Below are positions 6,745 through 15,142 of a stretch of 37,955 nucleotides of DNA, piece after piece; within the stretch, counting starts at the first letter, position 1, and each line of letters starts with the position of its first letter. This DNA comes from Elusimicrobia bacterium CG1_02_56_21 (GTDB lineage: Bacteria > Elusimicrobiota > Elusimicrobia > Elusimicrobiales > UBA9959), in assembly GCA_001871115.1 (NCBI GenBank), contig MNUR01000097.1:1-37955 (forward strand), written 5' to 3'. The notes beneath the pieces are model-generated. The model was not told where the DNA came from, made no database searches, and was given only the letters and a program-made list of their open reading frames with translations. Position numbers and translations under genes: made by a program.

Positions 6745-8637
6745 ATGCCCTCACAAGTTAAAGCCTCCCCAGCCCCGCGCTCCTGGAACCTGGTACATTT
6801 CCTCCCGGGAGATTTCAAGGACTTCCGCGCCCACAACCTGGTCCAGGCCTTGTTCCCGGCCGGCGCTTTTATAACGGTTAAACCCGGCAGTCCGGCGGTA
6901 CTTGCCTCCGGGCAGCTTGAAGCGGTTTTTCCTTTTAATGAACTACTGCTCTCCGCTGACGCGGTTTTTCCCGGCGGCGGCGAACTGAAGGCCGAGGGGC
7001 GGGTAAAAACGCCTGATGGCTGGAGCCCCTGGTTTTGCTTCGGGAGCTTTAAGGCTGCCGGAGGCGGAGCGGGCGCCGCCCCGCAGGAGAACTCCTTCGG
7101 CAGAATGGCAATAGACGTTCTCCGCCTGAGAAAAAAAGCCTCTGCGCTGCGTTACCGGATAACACTGAAACCGGGGAATACCAAGCCTGCGGTCATACGC
7201 CTTGTCTCAGTTACCTATACCGACTCCGTTGCGGCATACCGCCCGGCGAACGCGGTTTCCAGAGCAACCGGCTACAAGCCGGTAAAAATATTCCTGCCGC
7301 GCCGGTCCCAAATGGTACAGAGGGTAAAATACGCCGGAAGCATCTGCAGCCCGGTCTCTCTCTCCATGGCGCTAAGCGCCCTTGGCCTCTCCGCCGAACC
7401 GCTGAAAACAGCGGCAGCCGTATTTGACTCCGCTCATAACATATACGGCAACTGGTTCCTGAACACGGCTTATGCCGGAACCCGCGGGGTTTACGCCTTC
7501 ACCGCCCGCCTCAATTCCCTGGAGGAAGCGCGGGCGTTCCTGCTGGCCGGTATTCCGCTAATAGCCAGCGTCACTTTCGGGCCCGGGGAGCTGAAGCACT
7601 CCCCGCTTAAAAAGACAAATGGCCATTTACTTGCAATAACCGGCTTCAACGCCAAAGGCGGCGTCATAGTACACGACCCCGCCGCTCCCGGCAGCAAGAC
7701 CGTTGAACGCGTATACAACAAGGCTGAATTCGCCCGCGCCTGGCTTAAAAATAAATACGGAACCTGCTACATAATCGCCAGGGACCTCAACAGGTTCCTG
7801 GCGGTAAAAGAAAAAATGGCGGAGTTTTATTCCGGGCCTCCGGGCCCTGGCGCCGAAGAGCGCGCGAAACTGATAGAAAGCCAGCTTCTTTTTAACGAAA
7901 GGGTAGAGCTAGTAAAAATATCAGGCGCCTGGGCCCAGGTCAGGGCCCTGGAACAGGCCAGCCTGATGGCGAACGGAAAAACCCTGGCCCCTTATAAAGG
8001 CTGGCTGCCGCTTGAAAGCCTGGCTTTCAGCCTGCCTGTATCCGGCACGGCCGTCCTGAAAAACAAGACCGCCAGGACCGGGGGAAAAGAACTTTCATTA
8101 GGGGTAAGGCTGCGGGTAATTGCCGGACCAAAGGGCACCCCTCTGGTTTTTCCTCCTTGCGGCCCGGCGCTGACCCTGAACGGGAAGGATCTCAACGCTT
8201 TGCCGCGGAAGGCCGCCCCGTCAGATCTGCGCTCCGGAATACTGAACGCGGCCAGGCTTTTCCTCGGAGATAAATACTACTGGGGAGGGCGCAGCGCCTG
8301 GGGCATAGACTGCTCGGGACTGGTTAACCTGGCCTACCGCGCCTGGGGCCTGGAACTACCGCGCAACGCAGACGCCCAGTACGCGGCCTCCAGAAGCGTC
8401 GCACCCGCAAACCTGAAACCGGGCGACCTTATTTTCTCTTCAGAAACCCGCAAGCCGGACTTTATAAACCATGTGATGCTTTATTCCGGCGGCGGGAAAT
8501 TGATAGAGGCTACCCGGGACAGCAACTCGGTCCGGGAGATCTCTTTCGCGGAAAAGTTCGGGACCGGCTTTAAAAAAGCCAGGAACGGAATGACGGCGGG
8601 CGGCAGGAAAATATTTTTCGGGAAAGTTATAAACTAG
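6745..8637 (+). CDS. Two-domain cysteine peptidase: C39-like plus NlpC/P60
   Basis: 630 residues. An N-terminal beta-rich region (about 1-175) precedes a C39_2-type papain-like domain (about 180-345) with Cys201 in SICSPVSLSM, His294 in NGHLLAITGF and Asp311 in VHDPAAPG. An SH3-like stretch follows (about 375-430), and the C-terminus is an NlpC/P60 domain (about 495-625) with Cys523 in GIDCSGLVNLAYRAW and His576 in INHVMLYSGG. NlpC/P60 enzymes cut peptide bonds in peptidoglycan stems. No signal peptide is visible from ATG 6745, and an in-frame stop at 6709 rules out a longer N-terminus by an ATG start, so how it reaches the cell wall is unclear. No good Shine-Dalgarno precedes the ATG. The next gene starts 13 nt downstream. 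Confidence 0.85.
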   Translation: MPSQVKASPAPRSWNLVHFLPGDFKDFRAHNLVQALFPAGAFITVKPGSPAVLASGQLEAVFPFNELLLSADAVFPGGGELKAEGRVKTPDGWSPWFCFGSFKAAGGGAGAAPQENSFGRMAIDVLRLRKKASALRYRITLKPGNTKPAVIRLVSVTYTDSVAAYRPANAVSRATGYKPVKIFLPRRSQMVQRVKYAGSICSPVSLSMALSALGLSAEPLKTAAAVFDSAHNIYGNWFLNTAYAGTRGVYAFTARLNSLEEARAFLLAGIPLIASVTFGPGELKHSPLKKTNGHLLAITGFNAKGGVIVHDPAAPGSKTVERVYNKAEFARAWLKNKYGTCYIIARDLNRFLAVKEKMAEFYSGPPGPGAEERAKLIESQLLFNERVELVKISGAWAQVRALEQASLMANGKTLAPYKGWLPLESLAFSLPVSGTAVLKNKTARTGGKELSLGVRLRVIAGPKGTPLVFPPCGPALTLNGKDLNALPRKAAPSDLRSGILNAARLFLGDKYYWGGRSAWGIDCSGLVNLAYRAWGLELPRNADAQYAASRSVAPANLKPGDLIFSSETRKPDFINHVMLYSGGGKLIEATRDSNSVREISFAEKFGTGFKKARNGMTAGGRKIFFGKVIN

Positions 8638-8650
8638 ACGGGGAGATCAA

Positions 8651-10393
8651 ATGCGAACCTTGCTTCTTATTGTTTTAATAATCACCAGCGGTCTCAGCGC
8701 CGGCGCCCAGGGCCTGGTCCCGGCCACAAAGGCCGAGACCCTGCTTTACGCGCACATGGGTGAAATAACCACCCTGGACCCCGTCTACCCTTACGACGCG
8801 GTCACCCAGGGGATGCTGTTCAACGTTTACGAGACGCTCATAAGGTTCCGCGGCTCCAGCCTTAAGGACTTCGAGCCCCTGCTCTCCGTGAAAGTTCCGT
8901 CGGTACACAACGGCCTCGCGTCCGCGGACGGACGCACTTTCAAGTTCCCCGTCAGGAAGAACGTAAAATTCCATAACGGGGACGCGCTGACCCCGGAAGA
9001 CGTTAAATATTCCCTCCTGCGCTTTATGTTCACCGACCCTCCCGGCGGCCCGGCTTCCCTGCTCCTGGAGCCGATATTCGGGCTGGCTTCCAGCCGCGGT
9101 ACTGACGGGAAGCCCGCGGTCAGCAAAAAGGAGTTCGAGTCTGCCGTTAAAATTCAGGGCGATACCGTGGTAGTACATCTCAAGCGCCCCTTCGCCCCTT
9201 TTCTTTCAATCATAGCCCGCTGGTCCTACGTTATGGACCGCAAGTGGTGCATATCCCGCGGAGAGTGGGACGGCTCCTACGAAAAGCTGCCCGCCTTCAG
9301 CGGAAGGTCCAAAGAAAGATCCGGACTCTTTAACGCGGCCAACGGAACGGGACCGTTTATGGTCGGGCGCTGGGACAGCAATACCAAACAGGCGGCTTTG
9401 GGCGCCAGCCCGCATTACTGGGGAAAGGCCCCGCGCCTCAAACGCGTAATAATGAAAACGGTGCAGGAATTCGGGACCAGGCGCCTTATGCTTGAGGCCG
9501 GCGACGCGGATATAATAGACCTCCCCCGCCCATTCGAACCCCAGGTCCGCGGCCTGAAGGGAGTAACTCTTTACGACGACCTGCCCCGCCTTATGACGGA
9601 CCCGGTATTCTTTTTCACCTTCAAGGTAAACCCTATGGCCAATCCCGACATAGGCTCGGGCAAGCTGGACGGACAGGGAATTCCCGCGGACTTTTTCGCC
9701 AACCCGGATATCCGCAAAGCTTTTTCCTACGCTTTCGACTATGCCGGCTACCTCAAGCAGGGACTTAAAGGCAAAGCGACGCGGGCAAAAGGCTCTATCC
9801 CCCCCGGCATAGCCGGCTATAACCCGGACACCCCGGGCTACGAGTTCAACCGCACCAGGGCTACCGAATATTTCAGAAAGGCCTACAACGGAGACGTCTG
9901 GAACAGGGGATTCCGGTTCACGCTCACCTACAATACGGGCGGCGACGTGCGCCAGCTGGCCTGCGAAGTGCTCAAGCGCGGAGTGGAATCCATCAACCCG
10001 CGCTTTCATGTTGACCTGCGCGGAGTGGACTGGCCGGTCTATCTTGAAAAGACGCAGAACCACAAGATGCCTCTTTTCACCCGCGGCTGGACGGGAGACT
10101 ACCCTGACGCCCATAACTTCATTTTTCCTTTCTATCACTCCAAAGGGCGCTACGCCATAGCGCAGGCCTACTCCAACCCGGCCCTGGACAAGCAGATAGA
10201 AGCCGCCGTTACAGAAACCTCCCCCGCAAAAAGAAAGGCCATGTACGCCAAAATACAGCGGGCCGCTTACGAAGAGGCCGTGCAGATATACACCGTCCAC
10301 CCGCGCGGGCTCTATGCCGCAAGGGATACCCTTAAAGGCTTTTACGACAACGCCGTCTTCATGGGAATTTACTTCTATCCCCTGAGCAGGTAA
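8651..10393 (+). CDS. Peptide ABC transporter substrate-binding protein (family 5, OppA/DppA-like)
   Basis: 580 residues with a signal peptide (MRTLLLIVLIITSGLSAGAQG) and GGGGAG Shine-Dalgarno. The family 5 layout is clear: an N-terminal ITTLDPVYPYDAVTQ segment, the signature FKFPVRKNVKFHNGDALTPEDVKYS, and a C-terminal FTRGWTGDYPDAHNFIFPF region that closes over the ligand. These proteins capture oligopeptides in the periplasm for an ABC importer; no permease or ATPase genes are in the window. It follows the C39-NlpC/P60 gene by 13 nt, so one can infer capture of peptides released from peptidoglycan, as MppA does in enteric bacteria. That link is inference only. Confidence 0.9.
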   Translation: MRTLLLIVLIITSGLSAGAQGLVPATKAETLLYAHMGEITTLDPVYPYDAVTQGMLFNVYETLIRFRGSSLKDFEPLLSVKVPSVHNGLASADGRTFKFPVRKNVKFHNGDALTPEDVKYSLLRFMFTDPPGGPASLLLEPIFGLASSRGTDGKPAVSKKEFESAVKIQGDTVVVHLKRPFAPFLSIIARWSYVMDRKWCISRGEWDGSYEKLPAFSGRSKERSGLFNAANGTGPFMVGRWDSNTKQAALGASPHYWGKAPRLKRVIMKTVQEFGTRRLMLEAGDADIIDLPRPFEPQVRGLKGVTLYDDLPRLMTDPVFFFTFKVNPMANPDIGSGKLDGQGIPADFFANPDIRKAFSYAFDYAGYLKQGLKGKATRAKGSIPPGIAGYNPDTPGYEFNRTRATEYFRKAYNGDVWNRGFRFTLTYNTGGDVRQLACEVLKRGVESINPRFHVDLRGVDWPVYLEKTQNHKMPLFTRGWTGDYPDAHNFIFPFYHSKGRYAIAQAYSNPALDKQIEAAVTETSPAKRKAMYAKIQRAAYEEAVQIYTVHPRGLYAARDTLKGFYDNAVFMGIYFYPLSR

Positions 10394-10433
10394 AGCGGCG
10401 CAAAGCCGGAGACAAATCCGCTCGGGGCATATT

Positions 10434-11063
10434 ATGGATAAAGTTAAAGTATCAAAAATTATTTCCGGGTTAAAAAAGGCTTACCCGGAGGCTTACTGCT
10501 CCCTGGACCATAAGAACCCTTTCCAGCTGCTTGCGGCCACCATACTTTCGGCGCAATGCACCGACGAGCGCGTAAACATGGTGACCCCGGCGCTGTTTAA
10601 AAAATACCCGGGCCCGGCCCAGATGGCCAAAGCCCCCCTGGCCGACCTTGAGAAGCTTGTGCATTCCACCGGCTTCTACAAGAACAAAGCTCTCTCTATC
10701 AAAGAGGCCTCAAAAGCGATAGCGGATAATTTCGGAGGGCTGGTTCCCAGAAGTATGGAGGAGCTGCTTACTCTGCGCGGAGTGGCGCGCAAGACAGCCA
10801 ATGTGGTGCTCGGCTCCGCCTACGGCATAGCCGCCGGCGTGGTTGTGGACACCCATGTAAAACGCCTTGCCTACCGCCTCGGCCTTACCAAAGAGACCGA
10901 TCCGGGTAAAATAGAAACTGACCTTATGAAAGCCCTGCCTAAGTCGGAATGGATATGGTTCGCACACGCCCTGGTACTGCACGGCCGGGCAGTCTGCGCC
11001 TCCCGCAAGCCTCTCTGTGAAAAGTGCCCGCTGAAGTCCCCCTGCCCCAGAAAAGGCCTATAG
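10434..11063 (+). CDS. nth: Endonuclease III, DNA glycosylase/AP lyase
   Basis: 209 residues, normal length for Nth. The HhH-GPD fold is intact: helix-hairpin-helix LLTLRGVARKTANVVLG with catalytic Lys120, and catalytic Asp139 in VVVDTHV. The iron-sulfur ligands are Cys188, Cys195, Cys198 and Cys204, spaced C-x6-C-x2-C-x5-C. It removes oxidised pyrimidines and nicks the abasic site in base excision repair. It lies 40 nt after the peptide-binding protein and may be co-transcribed. Its 3' end overlaps the convergent GAF-PAS gene by 6 bp. Confidence 0.95.
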   Translation: MDKVKVSKIISGLKKAYPEAYCSLDHKNPFQLLAATILSAQCTDERVNMVTPALFKKYPGPAQMAKAPLADLEKLVHSTGFYKNKALSIKEASKAIADNFGGLVPRSMEELLTLRGVARKTANVVLGSAYGIAAGVVVDTHVKRLAYRLGLTKETDPGKIETDLMKALPKSEWIWFAHALVLHGRAVCASRKPLCEKCPLKSPCPRKGL

Positions 11064-11912
11064 CCCCGTTATATCCTGGAAGATGATCCCGGCGCCGATT
11101 ATCTTTCCGTCCACGCCCTTAATATTTATAGAGCTGTAGCCGATAAGCTTTTCTTTGCCGTTGACCTTGCATTTAAAGTCCTGGCGGCGCACGGTCTTGT
11201 TCTGCTTAAGCACGTCGCCTATAGCCCCCACGATATCGGGGCAGAGCTGGAAAAGTTCCACCACCGGCCTGTTGAGGTATTCCTGCCCGACCTCGAAGAT
11301 CTCCGAGGCTTTGGGATTAAAGAATATAATTCTCCCCTCCATGTCCGAACCGATGAACCCGCCCGAGAGATTGTTGATAGTACTCTCGCCCTTCAGGTTA
11401 AGCTGCTTTACCGTAGTCTCGAGCTTTCTTATATATACGTCGCGGGCGACCAGCGCGGTTATCAGCTCTGCCGCCTTAAGTTCGGCGTCGGAGAAAGCGC
11501 CCGGGATGGAATTAATATACTCCATTACCCCAAGCAGCTCTCCGTTAGCGATAGCCGGCACCGAGATAACGGTCTTGGTCTGGAACCCGGAACCTTTATC
11601 CACCTTTTTGGTGAACAGCGGGCTGTTCTCGGCGTCGTTTATAAGTATCGCCTTTCTCGATTCCGCGCAAAAACCTACCACGCCCTGGTAGCCGAAGCTG
11701 AGGCCGATGAGGTCGTTGCCTACGGGCCCGATGCTCTTTTTAAAAGTAAGGCGCCGCTTCACCTCGTCCGCCTCGAAAAAACTGGCGGCGTGGCAGTTTA
11801 CTATCCCGGCGCCCCTGCGCGCAAGATATTCCCACAGCGCGTCCTCGCCCTTCGCGCACTCGGCGGGGAGATCTTCGGAGAATTTAGAAAGAAACTCAAG
11901 CATGTCGCTCAT
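11058..11912 (-). CDS. GAF-PAS sensory protein without an output domain
   Basis: 284 residues. A GAF domain covers about 20-155 (core YQGVVGFCAESRKAILINDA and VISVPAIANGELLGVMEYIN), a short helix links to a PAS/PAC domain (about 170-284; GGFIGSDMEGRIIFFNPKAS and the terminal IIGAGIIFQDITG). The protein ends right at the PAC motif, where a kinase or GGDEF domain would normally begin, so it must act by protein contact or as a free sensor. It is cytoplasmic with no membrane segment. Its start overlaps the end of the amidase gene by 4 nt (ATGA), implying translational coupling to a cell-wall enzyme. The ligand is unknown. Confidence 0.8.
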   Translation of the reverse strand: MSDMLEFLSKFSEDLPAECAKGEDALWEYLARRGAGIVNCHAASFFEADEVKRRLTFKKSIGPVGNDLIGLSFGYQGVVGFCAESRKAILINDAENSPLFTKKVDKGSGFQTKTVISVPAIANGELLGVMEYINSIPGAFSDAELKAAELITALVARDVYIRKLETTVKQLNLKGESTINNLSGGFIGSDMEGRIIFFNPKASEIFEVGQEYLNRPVVELFQLCPDIVGAIGDVLKQNKTVRRQDFKCKVNGKEKLIGYSSINIKGVDGKIIGAGIIFQDITGL

Positions 11913-13684
11913 TTTCGCACCTTTTTGGCGGGAACTCTCCGCGCCGGGACATTGAACAGATTCAGTACACCTTCGGCTATGGAACCGGCCAGTTTTTCCT
12001 GGAACGCCGGGGCATTGAGCATTTCTTCCTGGTTGGGAAGTATCATATAGGCGTTCTCTATCAGCGCGGCGGGCATCCAGGTCATGCGGGCGACCAGGTA
12101 GTCGCCGTAGCGCAGGCCCTCGTCCGGCAGAGGGATATTCTTAAGATAAGCGCGATGCAGCGCGGCGGCCAGGGGCAGGCTTTGACGGTGGTAATGGTAA
12201 ATTGAAAAACCGCGGGGCTGGCCGTAAGGATCTTCCCCGTCGCCGATAGCGTTGTTATGGATGCTGATGAACAGGTCGCCGCCCAGGTCCCGGGCCATGG
12301 AAGGGCGGTCCTGCAGGCCTACGTTCTCGTCTCCATTACGGGTCATCTTGACCGAAGCTCCCAGCTCCGTCAGCTTTTCTTTCGCAGCGCGGGCTATGGC
12401 CAGGTTTACCTGGAACTCAAAAGTGCCCATCGGCCCCACAGCCCCGTCGTAAGGCGGCGTGAATTTAGGGGAATGCCCCGCGTCCAGAACCACGGTCACC
12501 CCGGACAGGGGCCTGGGCCAGACTTTGGAGACATTCGGCCGGGCTCTCAGTTCCACCTGCATCGACTTCGAGTTGCCGGGATAGGAGATATTATAGCCCC
12601 AGAGAGGCCCCTGATTCGTTTCAAAATCTATCTCTACTTTATTATAAGCCGCCTGCCGGAAAGAAACGTTCTTAACCAGCGTATCGGCAGCGTCGTAAAC
12701 GACATAGTTAGTGTGGAGGTTTGCGTAATAAAGCGTGACGCGCAGGCCCCAGGGGAAAACCTCGGCAATATAGGGAAGCCGCTCATAAAGCGCGACTGTC
12801 GCTAAGGAGCCGAAGCCCGTTTGCTTAAGGCGGATCGAACCGGTTTCACTGCCGTAAACAAAAGGGAACTGGCGGCCCGAAATATCCTGCAGCTTAGAAT
12901 CGTCTACCCAGCCGTATTCGTCGTCCGTAAGGGCGATGCGGCGCAGGCCGTTAATACGGCCGTCAGAAAGCAGCTTGACTCCCTTGGACAAAAACATCAT
13001 ATATCCGCCATCCGTGGCGTTCCTGAGTATCACGGTATCGGTGGAGGTTTCTACAAAAAAAGGCTGGGTGAGGACTTTTATTTTCCCCTTTGCCTTGGCG
13101 GAGGCCCCGCGGCCGAAAAGACCGGCCTTGAAGCGCCCCGTCAGTTTCCCGCCTGCGCCCGCTTCCGACTCTTTAATTTTATAAGAGGCGTAATAATTGC
13201 CTGAGCCGCCGGGGACCTCGGTCATCGGCAGGTCTTTGAAAACGCCTTCCAGAGAGCAGACCGCTTCCCTGGAGGGAGTCCCGGAGGCAGTGATCCTGAG
13301 GTAATCCCCGGCAGAGACTTCGGAGTCGTAAGTGTAGGAGGTGAACTCCAGGGCCAGTTTGCCGTCAGGGACAGCGGCCTCGGCGGGCTGCCGGACCTTC
13401 ACGGTGCGCTGCGCGGTAGTCCCGTCCTCGAGGGCTCCTATAAAAGCAAATTCTCCGCCGCTGACAGGCAGGTAGGCTATAAAAGCGCCGTTGGTGTGCA
13501 CCGCTACTTTTTCACCGTTTATTTTGAAACCGGAGTTTGCGGGCGAGATATTCCCGAAAATAAAAGTTTTAGGAACCACGGGAATGGAGGCGCCTTCCGA
13601 GGGATAGACGAAGTTTATCTGGCCGGAGTAAAGAGGCAGGCCGGTAAGCAGGGAGAGCGCAGCTAGGATCAGTATTCGGTCCAT
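11909..13684 (-). CDS. N-acetylmuramoyl-L-alanine amidase (Amidase_3), exported
   Basis: 591 residues from ATG 13684, chosen because MDRILILAALSLLTGLPLYSG is a good signal peptide; a GTG at 13741 would add 19 residues before it. Residues 21-390 form an unusual long beta-rich N-terminal region, with an Ig-like or AMIN-like look, for example YPSEGASIPVVPKTFIFG near the start. The catalytic Amidase_3 domain occupies about 395-578: zinc ligands His404 (VVLDAGHSPKF), Glu423 (GTFEFQVN) and His476 (FISIHNNAIG), with catalytic Glu543 (AALIENAYM). It cleaves the bond between N-acetylmuramate and the stem peptide during cell separation or remodelling. It is translationally coupled to the GAF-PAS gene. 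Confidence 0.9.
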   Translation of the reverse strand: MDRILILAALSLLTGLPLYSGQINFVYPSEGASIPVVPKTFIFGNISPANSGFKINGEKVAVHTNGAFIAYLPVSGGEFAFIGALEDGTTAQRTVKVRQPAEAAVPDGKLALEFTSYTYDSEVSAGDYLRITASGTPSREAVCSLEGVFKDLPMTEVPGGSGNYYASYKIKESEAGAGGKLTGRFKAGLFGRGASAKAKGKIKVLTQPFFVETSTDTVILRNATDGGYMMFLSKGVKLLSDGRINGLRRIALTDDEYGWVDDSKLQDISGRQFPFVYGSETGSIRLKQTGFGSLATVALYERLPYIAEVFPWGLRVTLYYANLHTNYVVYDAADTLVKNVSFRQAAYNKVEIDFETNQGPLWGYNISYPGNSKSMQVELRARPNVSKVWPRPLSGVTVVLDAGHSPKFTPPYDGAVGPMGTFEFQVNLAIARAAKEKLTELGASVKMTRNGDENVGLQDRPSMARDLGGDLFISIHNNAIGDGEDPYGQPRGFSIYHYHRQSLPLAAALHRAYLKNIPLPDEGLRYGDYLVARMTWMPAALIENAYMILPNQEEMLNAPAFQEKLAGSIAEGVLNLFNVPARRVPAKKVRK

Positions 13685-13778
13685 AAGGGTCAGGGCACCT
13701 TCAAGCGGTTTTTTTAAAAAAATGAAATATAAATTCAACACCGCTCAGGTACAATTATAATATATAAGCCGCCAAGCT

Positions 13779-15092
13779 ATGAATAAATCGTCCATATTCG
13801 CCCTTCTCGCAGCTCTGCTGTTCCCGTCCGGAGGCTCCGCCGCGGATTTCACGTACATGCGGCCCTGCGCCAGGTCGAACGCTATGGGAACGGCTTTCGC
13901 AACGGTTACGGGCGATGCCTGCTCGGTTTTCTACAATCCCGCAAATCTTACCACCCTGGCTAACCTTGAGGTCCGCCTTGAGACAGGACGCAGGCTGGCT
14001 CCCGGAGCTCCGGAAGGAGAAGTTTCCCTCGCATATATCCGCCCGGTCCCGGATGTCGAGAACAAAGTCGCCGGGCTGGGCTACTATTCCGTACGCCAGA
14101 AAGGCGGCCTGGCGGCAGACTCCATGGTTTTCAGCGTGGGAAACCGAACGGTCATAAAATATCTGCAGAAGCCGGTTTATTACGGCGCCGGGTTTAAAAT
14201 AATGAGCCTGCGCGGCCTTGAGAAAAGCCATCTCGGCCTTGGAGTGGAAGGCGGGCTGCAGCTTGAAAACACCGCCGGCCTCAGAACCTCCCTTGTACTT
14301 TCAGACGCGCTTCTGGGCATAGGGAAATCACTGACCACGATAACTTTGGGTAATTCATACCGCATAAACGACCTCCTGCTGCTGGCCGACCTGCGCGCCC
14401 GCGGCTCGCATTCCGAATTCTTCCTGGGCGCGGAGCAGACAATCTTTAACGGCCTGCTGCAGGCCCGCGCCGGCAAGGGCCTCTCCCTGGACGGCGGCGA
14501 CTACCTGGCCCTGGGCCTGGGAATAAACACGCTGCCCTGGACCATAGATTTTGCCTGGTCGCTGCCCTGGGGCGGCTACAATATGGAGTACGGGTATTAC
14601 GGGGTTAATGTAGGCTACCGGTTCGGCTCGCGGACCTTCAGCGAAAACCTGGTAGGCAACGCGGGGCGGGAAGCCGAAGACCTGAGAGCGCAGATAGACG
14701 ATCTCAGGACGCAGCGGGCCGACCTGGAAAGTTCCATAGCGACTTACCGCGTGAACAAAAGCATTATAGAGACAGACCTCACCATGATGCAGAGCCGCAT
14801 GCGCGAGATGGAGAACAATATAAAAGAACTTGAGGTACAGGCGCTGGAATCCCTTTATAAGAAGGAAAACCCGAAACCTGTTAAGGTTTATGTCCCCCCT
14901 CCTCCGGTACGCTGGCCAAAACTGCACAAAGCCGCCGCCGGCGAAACTCTGCGTTCAATAGCTTCCAAGTATTACGGCAACCCTAATTTATGGGAGAGAA
15001 TTTACCAGGCGAACGAGAAGAATGTGTCAAAAGGCCTGCCTGTTGAAGGCGCCGTATTCACCATTCCCGCGCCACCCAGGAAGAATAATTGA
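13779..15092 (+). CDS. Outer-membrane barrel-like protein with coiled coil and C-terminal LysM
   Basis: 437 residues, signal peptide MNKSSIFALLAALLFPSGGSA. Residues about 22-285 resemble PorV/UPF0164-type outer-membrane barrels: the motif MRPCARSNAMGTAFATVTGDACSVFYNPANL is the usual start of that family, followed by alternating strands. Residues about 290-360 are a heptad-rich coiled coil (EDLRAQIDDLRTQRADLE), then a proline-rich linker (PPPPVRWP) and a LysM domain (about 381-431; GETLRSIASKYYGNPNLWER). LysM binds peptidoglycan glycan, so the protein could tie the outer membrane to the wall. TATAAT-like sequence lies at about 13757. A gene for a pseudo-receiver/propeller protein follows 50 nt later. 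Confidence 0.75.
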   Translation: MNKSSIFALLAALLFPSGGSAADFTYMRPCARSNAMGTAFATVTGDACSVFYNPANLTTLANLEVRLETGRRLAPGAPEGEVSLAYIRPVPDVENKVAGLGYYSVRQKGGLAADSMVFSVGNRTVIKYLQKPVYYGAGFKIMSLRGLEKSHLGLGVEGGLQLENTAGLRTSLVLSDALLGIGKSLTTITLGNSYRINDLLLLADLRARGSHSEFFLGAEQTIFNGLLQARAGKGLSLDGGDYLALGLGINTLPWTIDFAWSLPWGGYNMEYGYYGVNVGYRFGSRTFSENLVGNAGREAEDLRAQIDDLRTQRADLESSIATYRVNKSIIETDLTMMQSRMREMENNIKELEVQALESLYKKENPKPVKVYVPPPPVRWPKLHKAAAGETLRSIASKYYGNPNLWERIYQANEKNVSKGLPVEGAVFTIPAPPRKNN

Positions 15093-15142
15093 TTCCTGGC
15101 CTCCGTACGGCGAATCTGTGAGTTATAATTATCCTTAAGCCT

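Noticed and set aside
9206..10300. Long antisense ORF opposite the peptide-binding protein
   Set aside because: It mirrors a clear family 5 protein on the plus strand; long antisense frames are common in GC-rich genes.
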